A DNA stretch of 64,000 nucleotides from Polaribacter sp. SA4-12 (GCF_002163675.1 NZ_CP019334.1:1374001-1438000); one strand, 5' to 3'; positions 7,409 through 17,472 are shown, numbered from the stretch's first letter. Numbers and translations: made by a program. The notes: generated by a model from the letters alone, not told the origin.

Positions 7409-9124
7409 ATGAAAGATTTTTTAGACAAAGCAAAACAATGGCTAACATCAACTTTTGATGCTGAAACTCAAGCTGAAGTAAATGATTTAATCAACAATAA
7501 CCCTGATGCCTTAGCAGATAGATTCTACAAAGACATGGAGTTTGGAACTGGTGGAATGCGTGGAGTAATGGGCGCAGGAACTAATAGAATTAATAAATAT
7601 ACATTAGGTAGAGCAACTCAAGGTTTATCTAATTACTTAATAGATAATGTAAAAAAAGAACAACGAAGCGTTGTAATTGCTTTTGACTGTAGACATAATA
7701 GTAAAAAGTTTGCTAAAATTGTAGCAGATGTTTTATCTGCAAATAATATAAAAGTTTTTCTTTTCGAAGATTTACGTGCAACTCCAGAATTATCATTCGC
7801 AGTTCGTCATTTAGGTTGTGATGCTGGTATTGTTTTAACAGCTTCTCATAATCCGCCAGAATATAATGGTTACAAAGTATATTGGGCAGATGGTGGACAA
7901 ATTGTTCCTCCTCATGATGGTGGAATTATTGGAAATGTAAATTCATTAGATTTTTCTGAAATTAAGTTTACTGCAAACGAAGATTTAATAGAAGTTATTG
8001 GTAAAGATGTAGATGATGCTTTTATTGATGGATCTGTTAAAAACGGATGTTTATCAAATGATATAGATAGAAAAAACTTAAAAATAGTATTTACTTCTTT
8101 ACACGGAACATCAATTGTTTCTGTACCTGATGCATTAGCTAAAGCAGGTTATTCAGATGTGCATATTGTTGAAGAACAAAGAGTACCTAATGGTGATTTT
8201 CCAACTGTGAAATCTCCAAACCCAGAAGAACCAGAAGCATTAAAAATGGCCACAGAGTTAGCTAATAAAATTGGAGCTGATATTGTTATTGGTACAGACC
8301 CTGATTGTGATCGATTAGGTGTTGCTGTTAGAGACTTAGATGGAAACATGAAGTTGATGAATGGTAACCAAACTATGGTTGTTATGACTGAATTCTTACT
8401 AAAAAAATGGAAAGAAGAAGGTAAAATTAACGGCAATCAATTTGTAGGTTCTACAATCGTATCTACAGAATTGGTAAATAAAGCTGCAGAAAGTTATGGA
8501 GTAGAAACTAAAGTTGGTTTAACTGGTTTTAAGTGGATTGCTAAAATGATTAGAGACAATGAATCTATGGATTTCATTGGTGGTGGTGAAGAAAGTTTTG
8601 GTTATATGATTGGAGATTTCGTAAGAGATAAAGATGCCGTTACTGCAACATTGTTAGCTTGTGAAGTTGCTGCCTATGCAAAACAAAATGGAAGTTCTTT
8701 TTACGAAGAGTTATTAAAAGTCTATGTTAGAAATAACTTTTATAAAGAAAGCTTAATTTCTATCGTTAAGAAAGGAATGAATGGTGCTTCAGAAATTCAG
8801 CAAATGTTGAGTGATATGAGAAACAATCCATTAACTGAAATTGATGGTGAAAAAGTAGAAACACTTTCAGATTATCAAGCTTCAACAAGAAAAAACTTAA
8901 TTACTGGAGAAGTAACAAACATTGATTTACCAAAATCTAATGTTTTAATTTATCAAACTGAATCAGGAACAAGAATTGCAGCAAGACCAAGTGGAACAGA
9001 ACCAAAAATAAAATTCTATTTTAGTGTAAATACTTCTTTAGATTCAGCAAAAAATGCTGAAACAACTGAAGCAGCTTTAGATGCTAAAATTCAAAGAATT
9101 ATTAAAGAAATGGAATTGAATTAA
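7409..9124 (+). CDS. Phosphoglucomutase / phosphomannomutase (alpha-D-phosphohexomutase)
   Basis: 571 residues. It carries all four family signatures: the phosphoserine loop TASHNPPEYNGYK (Ser about 146), the Mg-binding DPDCDRLG (about 296-303), the sugar-recognition GGGEESFGY (about 391-399), and the phosphate-binding RPSGTEPKIKFY (about 530). It interconverts hexose 1- and 6-phosphates through a bisphosphate intermediate, at the junction of central metabolism and cell-wall or storage sugars. The length matches PgcA-type mutases. Its stop codon overlaps the next start by one base (TAATG), indicating translational coupling. Confidence 0.93.
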   Translation: MKDFLDKAKQWLTSTFDAETQAEVNDLINNNPDALADRFYKDMEFGTGGMRGVMGAGTNRINKYTLGRATQGLSNYLIDNVKKEQRSVVIAFDCRHNSKKFAKIVADVLSANNIKVFLFEDLRATPELSFAVRHLGCDAGIVLTASHNPPEYNGYKVYWADGGQIVPPHDGGIIGNVNSLDFSEIKFTANEDLIEVIGKDVDDAFIDGSVKNGCLSNDIDRKNLKIVFTSLHGTSIVSVPDALAKAGYSDVHIVEEQRVPNGDFPTVKSPNPEEPEALKMATELANKIGADIVIGTDPDCDRLGVAVRDLDGNMKLMNGNQTMVVMTEFLLKKWKEEGKINGNQFVGSTIVSTELVNKAAESYGVETKVGLTGFKWIAKMIRDNESMDFIGGGEESFGYMIGDFVRDKDAVTATLLACEVAAYAKQNGSSFYEELLKVYVRNNFYKESLISIVKKGMNGASEIQQMLSDMRNNPLTEIDGEKVETLSDYQASTRKNLITGEVTNIDLPKSNVLIYQTESGTRIAARPSGTEPKIKFYFSVNTSLDSAKNAETTEAALDAKIQRIIKEMELN

Positions 9125-10953
9125 TGAGTTATTTCAAAGACATTTTAAAATATGAAAAGAAATATCGGAAGTTTACTCTTTTAAATATTCTTTTCAATAT
9201 TTTTTATGCGCTCTTTAATGTGCTATCTGTTTTAGCCTTTATTCCTGTTCTAAATATTCTATTTGGTAAAGAAGAAAAAGTAATTACAAAACCTATTTAT
9301 GAAGGTATTTCTAGTTTTGGTACTTATGCTGAAAATAGTTTTAATTATTTTATATCTCAAAAAATAGAAAATGAAGGGCAAATAAATACACTGTTATTTA
9401 TTTGCTTATTAGCACTTTCACTCTTTTTTCTAAAAAACTTATTTAGGTATTTAGCATCATATGTAATTACTTTTTTAAGAACGGGAATTGTAAAAGATTT
9501 ACGTGACAAACTCTATAATAAAATTGTAGAATTGCCTGTATCTTACTTTACAGAAAAAAGAAAAGGAGATATTATTGCTCGTATGACATCTGATGTTCAG
9601 GAAGTTGAAAATTCAATTTTGAGTTCGGTACAAGTAATTGTTAGAGAACCTTTAACTGTTATTATCTCAATAAGTCTTATGCTTTTTATGAGTGTACAAC
9701 TAACGCTCTTTGTATTTATTTTATTACCAGTTTCTGGATTTATAATATCATCAATTAGTAAAAAGTTGAAATCTAAATCAGAAAAAGCTCAAAAAGAAAC
9801 AGGTAATTTTCTTTCCTTTATTGAAGAAACATTGACTGGTTTAAGGATCATAAAAGGTTTTAATGCTGAAAAAATTATTGAAGAAAAATTCAATAATTCT
9901 ACATTGAAATTTAGACAGTTAACAACAAGTGTTTTTCACCGACAAACCTTAGCATCACCAATGAGTGAATTTTTAGGATCTGCAACAATTATTGCGATTC
10001 TATGGTATGGTGGTGTTGAAGTTTTAAACAAAACGAGTCCTTTAGATTCTAGTAAGTTTTTAGGTTATATCCTCTTATTTTACACTGTTTTAAATCCGAT
10101 TAAATTAATCACTACAACATTTTACAACATAAAGAAAGGAGAAGCATCTGCAGCAAGAATAATGGAAGTTTTAAATACTGAAAACAGTATTAAAGACAAA
10201 CCAAACGCTATTGTGAAAGAGAACTTTGAAAACGAAATTGAATTTAAAAACATCTCTTTTAAATACAAAGATGAGTATGTTTTAAAGGACTTTTCTTTAA
10301 CTGTTAAAAAAGGGGAGACTGTTGCTTTAGTTGGACAATCTGGAAGTGGAAAATCTACCTTAGCAAATTTAATTACTCGTTTTTATGATGTTAATAAAGG
10401 AGCTGTTTTAATTGATAACAAAAACATTAAAGACGTTACAAAAAAATCTTTGAGAGGTTTAATGGGAATTGTTTCTCAAGATTCTATTTTATTTAATGAT
10501 ACAATAGCTAACAACATAAAACTAGGAACTCAAAACGCAACTGATGAAGCTATTTTAGAAGCTTCAATAATTGCAAATGCAAATGAGTTTATCCAAGATT
10601 TACCAGAAAAATTCAACACTAATATTGGTGATGGAGGAGGAACACTTTCTGGCGGACAAAAACAACGTTTGTCTATTGCAAGAGCCGTTTTAAAGAATCC
10701 ACCAATTATGATTTTAGATGAAGCTACTTCTGCTTTAGATACAGAATCTGAACAATTGGTACAAACTGCATTAGAAAAAATGATGCAAAACAGAACTTCT
10801 TTAGTAATTGCACACAGATTATCTACTATTCAAAACGCAGATAAGATTGTTGTAATGAAAAAAGGTGCCATTGTAGAACAAGGAAAACATGAAGAGTTAC
10901 TAGCTAAAAAAGGAGAATACTTTAAGTTAGTAACAATGCAGTCTTTAAGTTAA
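9124..10953 (+). CDS. ABC exporter, fused permease-ATPase (MsbA-like)
   Basis: 609 residues. An N-terminal six-helix type IV exporter domain (about 1-330) is followed by a nucleotide-binding domain with Walker A GQSGSGKST (about 404), Q-loop VSQDSILF, signature LSGGQKQRLS (about 508), Walker B IMILDEATSALD and switch AHRLST. Family members export lipids or lipopolysaccharide core (MsbA), or small molecules, as homodimers in the inner membrane. Coupling to a sugar-phosphate mutase and a membrane glycosyltransferase fits a lipid or glycolipid substrate, but this is inference. A bidirectional terminator follows. Confidence 0.88.
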   Translation: MSYFKDILKYEKKYRKFTLLNILFNIFYALFNVLSVLAFIPVLNILFGKEEKVITKPIYEGISSFGTYAENSFNYFISQKIENEGQINTLLFICLLALSLFFLKNLFRYLASYVITFLRTGIVKDLRDKLYNKIVELPVSYFTEKRKGDIIARMTSDVQEVENSILSSVQVIVREPLTVIISISLMLFMSVQLTLFVFILLPVSGFIISSISKKLKSKSEKAQKETGNFLSFIEETLTGLRIIKGFNAEKIIEEKFNNSTLKFRQLTTSVFHRQTLASPMSEFLGSATIIAILWYGGVEVLNKTSPLDSSKFLGYILLFYTVLNPIKLITTTFYNIKKGEASAARIMEVLNTENSIKDKPNAIVKENFENEIEFKNISFKYKDEYVLKDFSLTVKKGETVALVGQSGSGKSTLANLITRFYDVNKGAVLIDNKNIKDVTKKSLRGLMGIVSQDSILFNDTIANNIKLGTQNATDEAILEASIIANANEFIQDLPEKFNTNIGDGGGTLSGGQKQRLSIARAVLKNPPIMILDEATSALDTESEQLVQTALEKMMQNRTSLVIAHRLSTIQNADKIVVMKKGAIVEQGKHEELLAKKGEYFKLVTMQSLS

Positions 10954-10970
10954 AAGAATATATCTTAAAA

Positions 10971-11005
10971 AGAAAGACCAATACTTTAAAAGTATTGGTC
11001 TTTCT
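10971..11005. terminator. Bidirectional intrinsic terminator
   Basis: A perfect 15-bp stem (AGAAAGACCAATACT / AGTATTGGTCTTTCT) with a 5-nt loop, flanked by A-rich and T-rich tracts. It lies between the convergent ABC exporter and CCA-type genes. Confidence 0.9.
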
Positions 11006-11043
11006 TTATGTCTATAATTTACTCTTATAGAAATTAAAATATC

Positions 11044-12465
11044 TTAATCAATTTTCAATCCTAAAGATTTTCCTTTTTCAATCATAAAACTATAAGAAGC
11101 TACTTTTTCATTTGGTATTTCACCTTCTAAAATGGCTTCTTTTATTGCTTCTTTTATTTGCCCAATTTCTCGACAAGGTTTTAAATTAAAAGCTTTCATA
11201 ATTTCTTCACCAGTAACTGGAGGTTGAAAATTACGAACTTGATCTCTTTCTTCTACTTCCTTAATTTTAGTTCTTACCATCTCAAAATTCTGATGGTAAC
11301 GTTTAAATTTCTTTGGATTCTTTGTAGTAATATCAGCTTCACATAATGTCATTAAAGAATTAATATCATCACCAGCATCAAAAACCAAACGTCTAACAGC
11401 AGAGTCTGTAACTTCAGTTGCCAAAACAATTGGTCTTGAACTTAGCATGACCATTTTTTGAACAAATTTCATTTTATTATTCATTGGCATTTTTAAACGC
11501 TTGAATAATTTATATACCATTTTAGAGCCTACAAACTCATGAGCATGAAACGTCCAACCTACTTTTTGGCTAAACCTTTTTGTTGGTGCTTTTCCAATAT
11601 CATGTAATAAAGCTGCCCAACGCAACCAAACATCTTCTGTATTTTCACAGATATTATCTACAACTTCTAATGAATGATAAAAATTATCTTTATGCTTTTG
11701 ACCTTCTACTTCCTCTACTCCCTTTAAAGCAACTAATTCAGGTAAAATTTGTTTTAATAATCCTGTTTTCTCTAACAATAAAAAACCAATTGAAGGTTTT
11801 GGTGATGCTAGAATTTTATTCAATTCAACAATAATTCTTTCTCGAGTAATTATTTTTAATCTGTAACCATTTCTAGTAATTGCTTCTAAAGATTCAGCAT
11901 CAATATTAAAATTTAACTGCGTTGTAAAACGAATTGCACGCATCATTCTAAGAGGATCATCAGAATAGGTAATATCAGGATTTAAAGGTGTTTTAATCAC
12001 CTTATTATCTAAGTCTTCAATTCCATTAAAAGGATCTAATAATTCGCCAAAATTATCTTCATTTAAACTTAATGCCAAAGCATTTATAGTTAAATCTCTT
12101 CTATTTTGATCATCTTGTAAAGTTCCTTCAGTTATATCAGGATTTCTACTATCTTCAGAATACGATTCTTTTCTTGCTCCAACAAACTCAATTTCTACAT
12201 CCTTATAACGTAACATTGCTGTTCCGTAGGTTTTAAAAACTTGTACTTTTGGTTTGTTTGGTAATAGTTTAGAAACTTTTTGAGCTAACTCAATTCCACT
12301 TCCAATTGCTACAACATCAATATCTTTTGCTGTTCCTCTTTTCAGGAAAAAGTCCCTCACAAAACCACCAATTACATAGCTATCAACTTGTAGTTCTTTT
12401 GATGCTTTAGATATTACATTAAATATTTCTGAAGAAATTGCTTCTTTATAGAATTGCTTTTGCAT
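11044..12465 (-). CDS. CCA tRNA nucleotidyltransferase-type protein with HD domain
   Basis: 473 residues. The N-terminal class II nucleotidyltransferase fold has GGFVRDFFLKRGTAKDIDVVAIGSG (about 34-58, with the paired aspartates), then RRDLTINALAL (about 132-142) and the RNA-binding helical part. A C-terminal HD phosphohydrolase domain has WAALLHDIGKAPTKRF (His-Asp about 289-290) and a conserved histidine in TFHAHE. It completes tRNA 3' CCA ends or adds part of them; the HD domain may have phosphatase activity. The layout is standard for Bacteroidota. Single gene between a terminator and a divergent gene. Confidence 0.9.
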   Translation of the reverse strand: MQKQFYKEAISSEIFNVISKASKELQVDSYVIGGFVRDFFLKRGTAKDIDVVAIGSGIELAQKVSKLLPNKPKVQVFKTYGTAMLRYKDVEIEFVGARKESYSEDSRNPDITEGTLQDDQNRRDLTINALALSLNEDNFGELLDPFNGIEDLDNKVIKTPLNPDITYSDDPLRMMRAIRFTTQLNFNIDAESLEAITRNGYRLKIITRERIIVELNKILASPKPSIGFLLLEKTGLLKQILPELVALKGVEEVEGQKHKDNFYHSLEVVDNICENTEDVWLRWAALLHDIGKAPTKRFSQKVGWTFHAHEFVGSKMVYKLFKRLKMPMNNKMKFVQKMVMLSSRPIVLATEVTDSAVRRLVFDAGDDINSLMTLCEADITTKNPKKFKRYHQNFEMVRTKIKEVEERDQVRNFQPPVTGEEIMKAFNLKPCREIGQIKEAIKEAILEGEIPNEKVASYSFMIEKGKSLGLKID

Positions 12466-12636
12466 TTATTTTACGCTCTTAAGACCTAAATAGTATTTAC
12501 ATCAATCTTTAAAATAATTGATGATTTTGTATTTACTTTATTTTGTCGCGAATTTACTATATAATAAACATCTCACAAAATTGGAATTACTATTTATTAA
12601 AATGAATATTTATATTTTAAGTAATTGTAAAAATAG

Positions 12637-12644
12637 TACATTTG
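12637..12644 (+). promoter_or_regulatory. Promoter -7 box of the LtaS/MdoB-like gene
   Basis: TACATTTG, an exact TAnnTTTG, 17 nt upstream of the chosen ATG at 12662. It supports that start over in-frame ATGs at 12518-12605, which lie upstream of the predicted transcription start. Confidence 0.65.
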
Positions 12645-12661
12645 TAATTTATACAAAACAC

Positions 12662-14665
12662 ATGTTTTTAAAAATTCCTAATTACATTAAATACATCTTT
12701 ACAAATGTATTTTCCCTTTTTATTTTTATTCTTTTATTTAGATTTTTTTTCTATCTATTTTTCACTAATTTAGACGGTGCTTCAGCAAAAGAGATACAAA
12801 AAGCAATTTTTCTAGGTGTACGTTTTGATCTAAAATTAGCTATTCTTAGTTTCTTTCCATTAGCAATATTCGTTTTAGTTACAAACTATAAATTTTTCAA
12901 AAACACTATTTATAAGAAAATAGCAAATTTTTATCTAGTTTCAATATACTTAATTCTTACCCTTTTTTACATATTTGATTTTGGGTATTATGAGTATTTA
13001 GCCATTCGATTAGATGCTTCTTCACTACGCTTCTTAAGTAATTTTAAAATATCTAGTCAGGTTTTGGTTGAAAGCTACCCTGTTTACAAAGGCCTTTTTG
13101 GTTTATTAGTTTTATCTTTTATCATTTATAAATTTTCGGGCTTCTTGTATAAGTTCTTTTCAAAAGCACATCAAAAAATAACAAAGAAAATAAAGTTTGC
13201 TTTTTTTACATCAACATTTCTACTCTTATCTTTTGGTGTTTATAATAGTGTAACACATTATCCTTTACGTTGGAGTGAAGCTTTTTTCTCAAAAAATAAT
13301 TCGGCAAATCAATTTGCTTTAAATCCTGTTTTATATTTTTTCGACAGTTTTGCTTTTAGAAGCGAAGGTGTAGATATTGAGAAATTCAAAACCTATTACC
13401 CTGTAATTGCAAAACACTTAAATTTACCACAAGACACTATTAATTTTGAGCAAAAAGTAACTTTTAAAAATCCTTATAAAGAAAAGCCGAATATTGTTTT
13501 TGTAATGTTAGAGTCAGTAGGAACAGCGCCAATGAGTTTCTATGGAAACCCATTGAATAGTACTCCTAAAATGGATTCAATTATTAAAGAAAGTTTGAGT
13601 TTTTCTAAATTTTACGTACATAAACCTGGTACTGCTGGTAGTGTTTTTGCTAGTATTACAGGCTTGCCAGATATTGAAGATGTTAAAACAGCTTCTAGAA
13701 ACCCAATGATTATTGATCAACGTATTGTTTTTGATCAAATTAAAGGATATGAAAAATCATATTTTATTGGAGGATCTGCAAATTGGGCAAATATTAGAGG
13801 TGTTTTTCAATCAAACATAAAAGGATTGAAAATTTATGAAGAAGGCAGTTTTGATGAAGTAAATAGAGCTGATGTTTGGGGAATTGATGATTACGACTTA
13901 TTTAAAGAAGCTGACAAAAGATTAAAAAAATTATACGATGAAGGAAAGCCGTTTGTTACTTACATTCAAACAGCTACAAATCATATGCCTTTTACAGTAC
14001 CTGATAAAAAAGAAAGCTATACACCTATTTTAGAAGATGATATTGATGAAGAAACATTACTTACAGGAGGTTTTAGATCTTTAGGCCAACTAAATGCAAT
14101 TCGTTATTTAGATTTTAATGTTGCTCGTTTTTTAGAAAGAGCAAAAGAATCTGGTTACTACGACAATTCTATTTTTGTCTTTTTTGGAGATCATAGAGGA
14201 GGAATGAAAAAGTTAAATTTCTTAAAAAACAATGAAGATGATTTAGGTATTCAAGTACATCATGTTCCGTTTTTTATTAATGCCCCAAAATACATAAAAC
14301 CTCAAGTTATAGATAAGTATGCTAAATTAATTGATATTTTTCCTACAGCTACAGGTTTAGCGAAAATCGATTATACAAACTACACTTTAGGAAGAAATCT
14401 ATTAGACAGTACTGCAATAAATACTGCTGCTTTTGTATACATTCAAAGCAAAGGAGAAAAAGCTGTCGGTCTTATAAAAGATGGATTTTACTATGAAAAA
14501 ACGAACATCTCTAAAAAAGCAAGTTTGTTTAGTTTACAGTCAAATATAATTAAAGATATTAAGCTAGATAAACCGAATATTACACAGCAAATGGATAGCC
14601 TTTTATCTGCCTATTATCACACTACAAAGTATTTGTATTTTAACAATAAAAAAGTATCTAAATAG
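12662..14665 (+). CDS. LtaS/MdoB-type sulfatase-fold phosphoglycerol (or related) transferase
   Basis: About 667 residues from ATG 12662. Five hydrophobic helices fill the first 230 residues, followed by a periplasmic alkaline-phosphatase/sulfatase-fold domain: NIVFVMLESVGTAP (metal-binding Glu), HKPGTAGSVFASITGLPD (the position of the nucleophile threonine), and FFGDHRGGM plus VHHVPFFI (metal site). Relatives transfer phosphoglycerol or phosphoethanolamine to envelope glycans or lipids. The substrate here is unknown; the neighbouring Stealth and WaaE-like genes suggest a surface-polysaccharide or LPS role. A longer in-frame start at 12518 exists, but the promoter box argues against it. Confidence 0.8.
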   Translation: MFLKIPNYIKYIFTNVFSLFIFILLFRFFFYLFFTNLDGASAKEIQKAIFLGVRFDLKLAILSFFPLAIFVLVTNYKFFKNTIYKKIANFYLVSIYLILTLFYIFDFGYYEYLAIRLDASSLRFLSNFKISSQVLVESYPVYKGLFGLLVLSFIIYKFSGFLYKFFSKAHQKITKKIKFAFFTSTFLLLSFGVYNSVTHYPLRWSEAFFSKNNSANQFALNPVLYFFDSFAFRSEGVDIEKFKTYYPVIAKHLNLPQDTINFEQKVTFKNPYKEKPNIVFVMLESVGTAPMSFYGNPLNSTPKMDSIIKESLSFSKFYVHKPGTAGSVFASITGLPDIEDVKTASRNPMIIDQRIVFDQIKGYEKSYFIGGSANWANIRGVFQSNIKGLKIYEEGSFDEVNRADVWGIDDYDLFKEADKRLKKLYDEGKPFVTYIQTATNHMPFTVPDKKESYTPILEDDIDEETLLTGGFRSLGQLNAIRYLDFNVARFLERAKESGYYDNSIFVFFGDHRGGMKKLNFLKNNEDDLGIQVHHVPFFINAPKYIKPQVIDKYAKLIDIFPTATGLAKIDYTNYTLGRNLLDSTAINTAAFVYIQSKGEKAVGLIKDGFYYEKTNISKKASLFSLQSNIIKDIKLDKPNITQQMDSLLSAYYHTTKYLYFNNKKVSK

Positions 14666-14672
14666 CCTTTTT

Positions 14673-14703
14673 AAATTGATTTATAATTTCTATTAAATCA
14701 ATT
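14673..14703. terminator. AT-rich hairpin between convergent genes
   Basis: AAATTGATTTA pairs with TAAATCAATT across a 10-nt loop. The second arm overlaps the last codons of the Stealth gene. Weak evidence for a shared terminator. Confidence 0.35.
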
Positions 14704-15681
14704 GTATTTATTAGAAAGCCATTTTTTTATGAAGCTTAATTTTTCTTCAGGACACTGATCTAAACTTTGCATACAAAGAAATAGTTTGTTATCACTTTTC
14801 AATGCTTTTCTAAGCTTATATTTAATCCAAAAAAAAGGTTTTTTATAATTTTGAAAATAAACAAGTTGATAATCATTTTTTAGAACAAAAGTATTATTCT
14901 TTATTTCTAAATGAGCTGCTAAGGATTGGGGTACGTATTGATTTGAATTTCTAAATCGATATTTAATATTACTATCTAACATCTTCTTGTTTTCTTGATA
15001 ATACGTATTAAATGTAGATTTCCTTAAAGATGTAAATGTATGATCTAATCTAACATACTTTTTAAAACCTAGCTTTTTCACTATTAATTGTTGACTTTTC
15101 TTAAAACCAAAAGCATTTACTTTTTCATTTTTACCTATTAAATTATAGATTAATAATTGCAATTTTTTATACCAAATATCTTCATAAAAAGAAGTCCATT
15201 CACCTCTTATTATTGGTTTACCATCAATAAAAAAATCTGACTTACTTGTTTCTCTTGTTAGAAAAAAATCATCATTTAAGTATACAAAACACTCTGATAG
15301 ACTTGGTATTTTATAAAGCAGAGACTCTATAGACATAGAGTTAAAAGTTGGCAAGTATTGATGATGCCCTTCAAAAATTGTTTTATGATCTATAACAAAA
15401 ACATTAGGAAACTCTTTTTCAGCTTTTTCTGTATCTTTTAAAAATTCTGGTGTTTGATTATCTGTAACAATAAATATATTCCGTACAAATTTTGCATTTT
15501 TTAAAATTGACTTTACAGCAAATTCAATTTCATTTACTTGGTCATAACGCATTCTAACTGACTTATTATTTAAAGAAGATTTATTCTCTATATAATTAGC
15601 CATTTTAGCTTTATGAACAGGATCATTTCCATCTACCCAAGTAATAACAGCATCAACAATAATATCTTTAGTTTCTTGCAT
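14698..15681 (-). CDS. Stealth-family sugar-phosphate transferase
   Basis: 327 residues. The Stealth signatures are present in order: CR1 DAVITWVDGNDP (about 11-22), CR2 beginning RYDQVNEIEFAVKSI (about 44-58) with NIFIVTDNQTPEF, and the acidic active-site block FVYLNDDFFLTRE (about 130-142), followed by a CR3-like LDHTF region. These proteins are hexose-1-phosphate transferases that make phosphodiester-linked capsules or modify surface glycans. The gene follows a WaaE-like glycosyltransferase with a 1-nt gap, so the two are probably one transcript for surface-polysaccharide assembly. Confidence 0.88.
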   Translation of the reverse strand: MQETKDIIVDAVITWVDGNDPVHKAKMANYIENKSSLNNKSVRMRYDQVNEIEFAVKSILKNAKFVRNIFIVTDNQTPEFLKDTEKAEKEFPNVFVIDHKTIFEGHHQYLPTFNSMSIESLLYKIPSLSECFVYLNDDFFLTRETSKSDFFIDGKPIIRGEWTSFYEDIWYKKLQLLIYNLIGKNEKVNAFGFKKSQQLIVKKLGFKKYVRLDHTFTSLRKSTFNTYYQENKKMLDSNIKYRFRNSNQYVPQSLAAHLEIKNNTFVLKNDYQLVYFQNYKKPFFWIKYKLRKALKSDNKLFLCMQSLDQCPEEKLSFIKKWLSNKYN

Positions 15682-15682
15682 A

Positions 15683-16432
15683 TTAATGCTTCTTATTATT
15701 TAAAAACCATAACTTAATATATCTTGTTAAAACACCATAAGCTTGTGTATTTGCCACTAAGAAACCTGTAAATCCATCTAAAAACCCAAGGCGAATTACA
15801 TAATGTATAAAAAACCTAGCAGCAGGTTTTATCATTACATGATAGATATTTACTTTTCTCTTTTTTTCATGTAATTCTTTTGCTCTTATAGCAGCATAAT
15901 GATTCATTTTAGATATGTAATGATCATAACTCCTATATGAAAAATGGTCAATTTTATGTTTAAAAAAACCTAATTTACCATTTGCTGAAATTTTTTCATG
16001 AACAAGACCATTGTATTTACATTTTTCTTTTAGAAATAAACGAATAACTTTATCTCTCTGAAACCCACTATAATTTACTTTTCTATCACAAAAATAAAAA
16101 GTTCTTCTTACATAAAATCCAACAAAATCTTTTGGATTCTTAACAGCTTCTATAATTTCAACTTCAACTTCTGGTGTAACTCTCTCATCAGCATCCAAAA
16201 TATAAATCCATGTATGCTTTGCTTGGTCAATAGCAAAGTTTTTTTGAGAAGAAAAATCATCAAACTTTCGTTTGATGATTTTTACATTTAACTTCTCAGC
16301 TATTTCTATAGTTTTATCAGTACTAAAAGAATCTATAACAATAATTTCATCAGCAAAACTTACTGATGCGATAGCATCAGCTATATGAATCTCTTCATTT
16401 AAAGTTGGTATAATTGCAGTAATCTTTGTCAT
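15683..16432 (-). CDS. GT2 glycosyltransferase, WaaE/KdtX-like
   Basis: 249 residues. It starts TKITAIIPTLNEEIHI, then VIDSFSTDKT (about 33-42), the nucleotide/metal motif YILDADERVTPE (about 77-88), and the KdtX-type stretch RDKVIRLFLKEKCKYNGLVHEKI. The C-terminus is amphipathic and basic (KPAARFFIHYVIRLGFLDG), typical of membrane-associated LPS-core transferases. By family it adds a sugar to the LPS inner core or a related glycan. It lies between dapD and the Stealth gene in one direction, 14 nt after dapD, so it may share the dapD promoter. Confidence 0.85.
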   Translation of the reverse strand: MTKITAIIPTLNEEIHIADAIASVSFADEIIVIDSFSTDKTIEIAEKLNVKIIKRKFDDFSSQKNFAIDQAKHTWIYILDADERVTPEVEVEIIEAVKNPKDFVGFYVRRTFYFCDRKVNYSGFQRDKVIRLFLKEKCKYNGLVHEKISANGKLGFFKHKIDHFSYRSYDHYISKMNHYAAIRAKELHEKKRKVNIYHVMIKPAARFFIHYVIRLGFLDGFTGFLVANTQAYGVLTRYIKLWFLNNKKH

Positions 16433-16446
16433 AGCTATTTTAAATC

Positions 16447-17262
16447 TTAAACTGCAACGTCGTATTCACGCAAAGCATCGTTTAAAGATGTCTTTTTGTT
16501 GGTACTTTCTTTTCTTTTTCCAATAATTAATGCGCATGGTACATTAAATTCTCCAGCAGCAAACTTTTTAGTGTAACTTCCAGGAATTACAACAGAACGA
16601 GGTGGTACAGCACCTTTTGTTTCAACTGGCACATCACCTGTTACATCTATAATTTTAGTACTCATTGTTAATACAACATTCGCGCCTAAAACAGCTTCTT
16701 TACCTACTCTTACACCTTCTACAACAATACATCTAGACCCTATAAAAGCGCCATCTTCTATAATTACTGGTGCAGCTTGTAATGGTTCTAAAACACCACC
16801 AATACCAACACCTCCAGAAAGATGAACATTTTTACCAATTTGAGCACAAGAACCAACTGTAGCCCAAGTATCAATCATCGTTCCTTCATCAACGTAAGCA
16901 CCAATATTTACATAACTTGGCATTAAAATAGTACCAGCAGAAAGATATGAACCTTGACGAGCAGATGCTCCAGGAACAACACGAACTCCTTGTGCAGCAT
17001 AATTTGTTTTCAAAGGCATTTTATCATGATATTCAAAAATACCAGCTTCTAAAGTTTCCATTTTCTGAATTGGAAAATATAAAACAACGGCTTTTTTCAC
17101 CCATTCATTAACTTGCCATCCACCATCAATTGGTTCTGCAACTCTTAATTCTCCTTTATCTAATAAATCAATAACTTTTCTAATGGTATTAATTGTATTT
17201 TCTTCTTTTAACAACTCACGGTTTTCCCAAGCTGACTCTATGATTATTCTAATGTCTTTCAT
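16447..17262 (-). CDS. dapD: 2,3,4,5-tetrahydropyridine-2,6-dicarboxylate N-succinyltransferase
   Basis: 271 residues, the normal DapD length. The N-terminal helical domain has RVAEPIDGGWQVNEWVKKAVVLYF (about 57-80), then left-handed beta-helix hexapeptide turns (MPSYVNIGAYVDEGTMIDTWATVG, SGGVGIGGVLEP) and a C-terminal VPCALIIGKR. It carries out the succinylation step of lysine/diaminopimelate synthesis in the cytoplasm, with a homotrimer as the active form. dapA lies 10 kb away on the same strand. A minus-strand TATATTTG box at 17282-17289 probably drives it. Confidence 0.95.
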   Translation of the reverse strand: MKDIRIIIESAWENRELLKEENTINTIRKVIDLLDKGELRVAEPIDGGWQVNEWVKKAVVLYFPIQKMETLEAGIFEYHDKMPLKTNYAAQGVRVVPGASARQGSYLSAGTILMPSYVNIGAYVDEGTMIDTWATVGSCAQIGKNVHLSGGVGIGGVLEPLQAAPVIIEDGAFIGSRCIVVEGVRVGKEAVLGANVVLTMSTKIIDVTGDVPVETKGAVPPRSVVIPGSYTKKFAAGEFNVPCALIIGKRKESTNKKTSLNDALREYDVAV

Positions 17263-17281
17263 ACTAATAAATTAATTTCTG

Positions 17282-17289
17282 CAAATATA
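17282..17289 (-). promoter_or_regulatory. Promoter -7 box of dapD
   Basis: TATATTTG on the minus strand, an exact TAnnTTTG, 19 nt upstream of the dapD ATG. The -33 TTG is not evident. Confidence 0.55.
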
Positions 17290-17449
17290 AATCTATCCGC
17301 AAAAAGCGGGACGAATATACGTTTTTTAAACAGATTATTCCATGTTGTTTAAAATACAATTCTACAATTACAGCGTATTATTTAAAAAAAACTTAGTTAA
17401 CTAATTGATAATATTTTAATTAATCTGTTATTATTAAAATATAACTTTT

Positions 17450-17457
17450 TATTTTTG
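17450..17457 (+). promoter_or_regulatory. Promoter -7 box of ruvX
   Basis: TATTTTTG fits TAnnTTTG and predicts a transcript start near 17462. Its last three bases are the TTG that would start a longer ruvX reading frame, so that start would be untranscribed; TTG 17473 is favoured. Confidence 0.6.
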
Positions 17458-17472
17458 CAAAAAACATTTAAT

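Noticed and set aside
17455..17457. TTG 17455 as the ruvX start
   Set aside because: It is part of the TATTTTTG promoter box, so it would not be in the mRNA.
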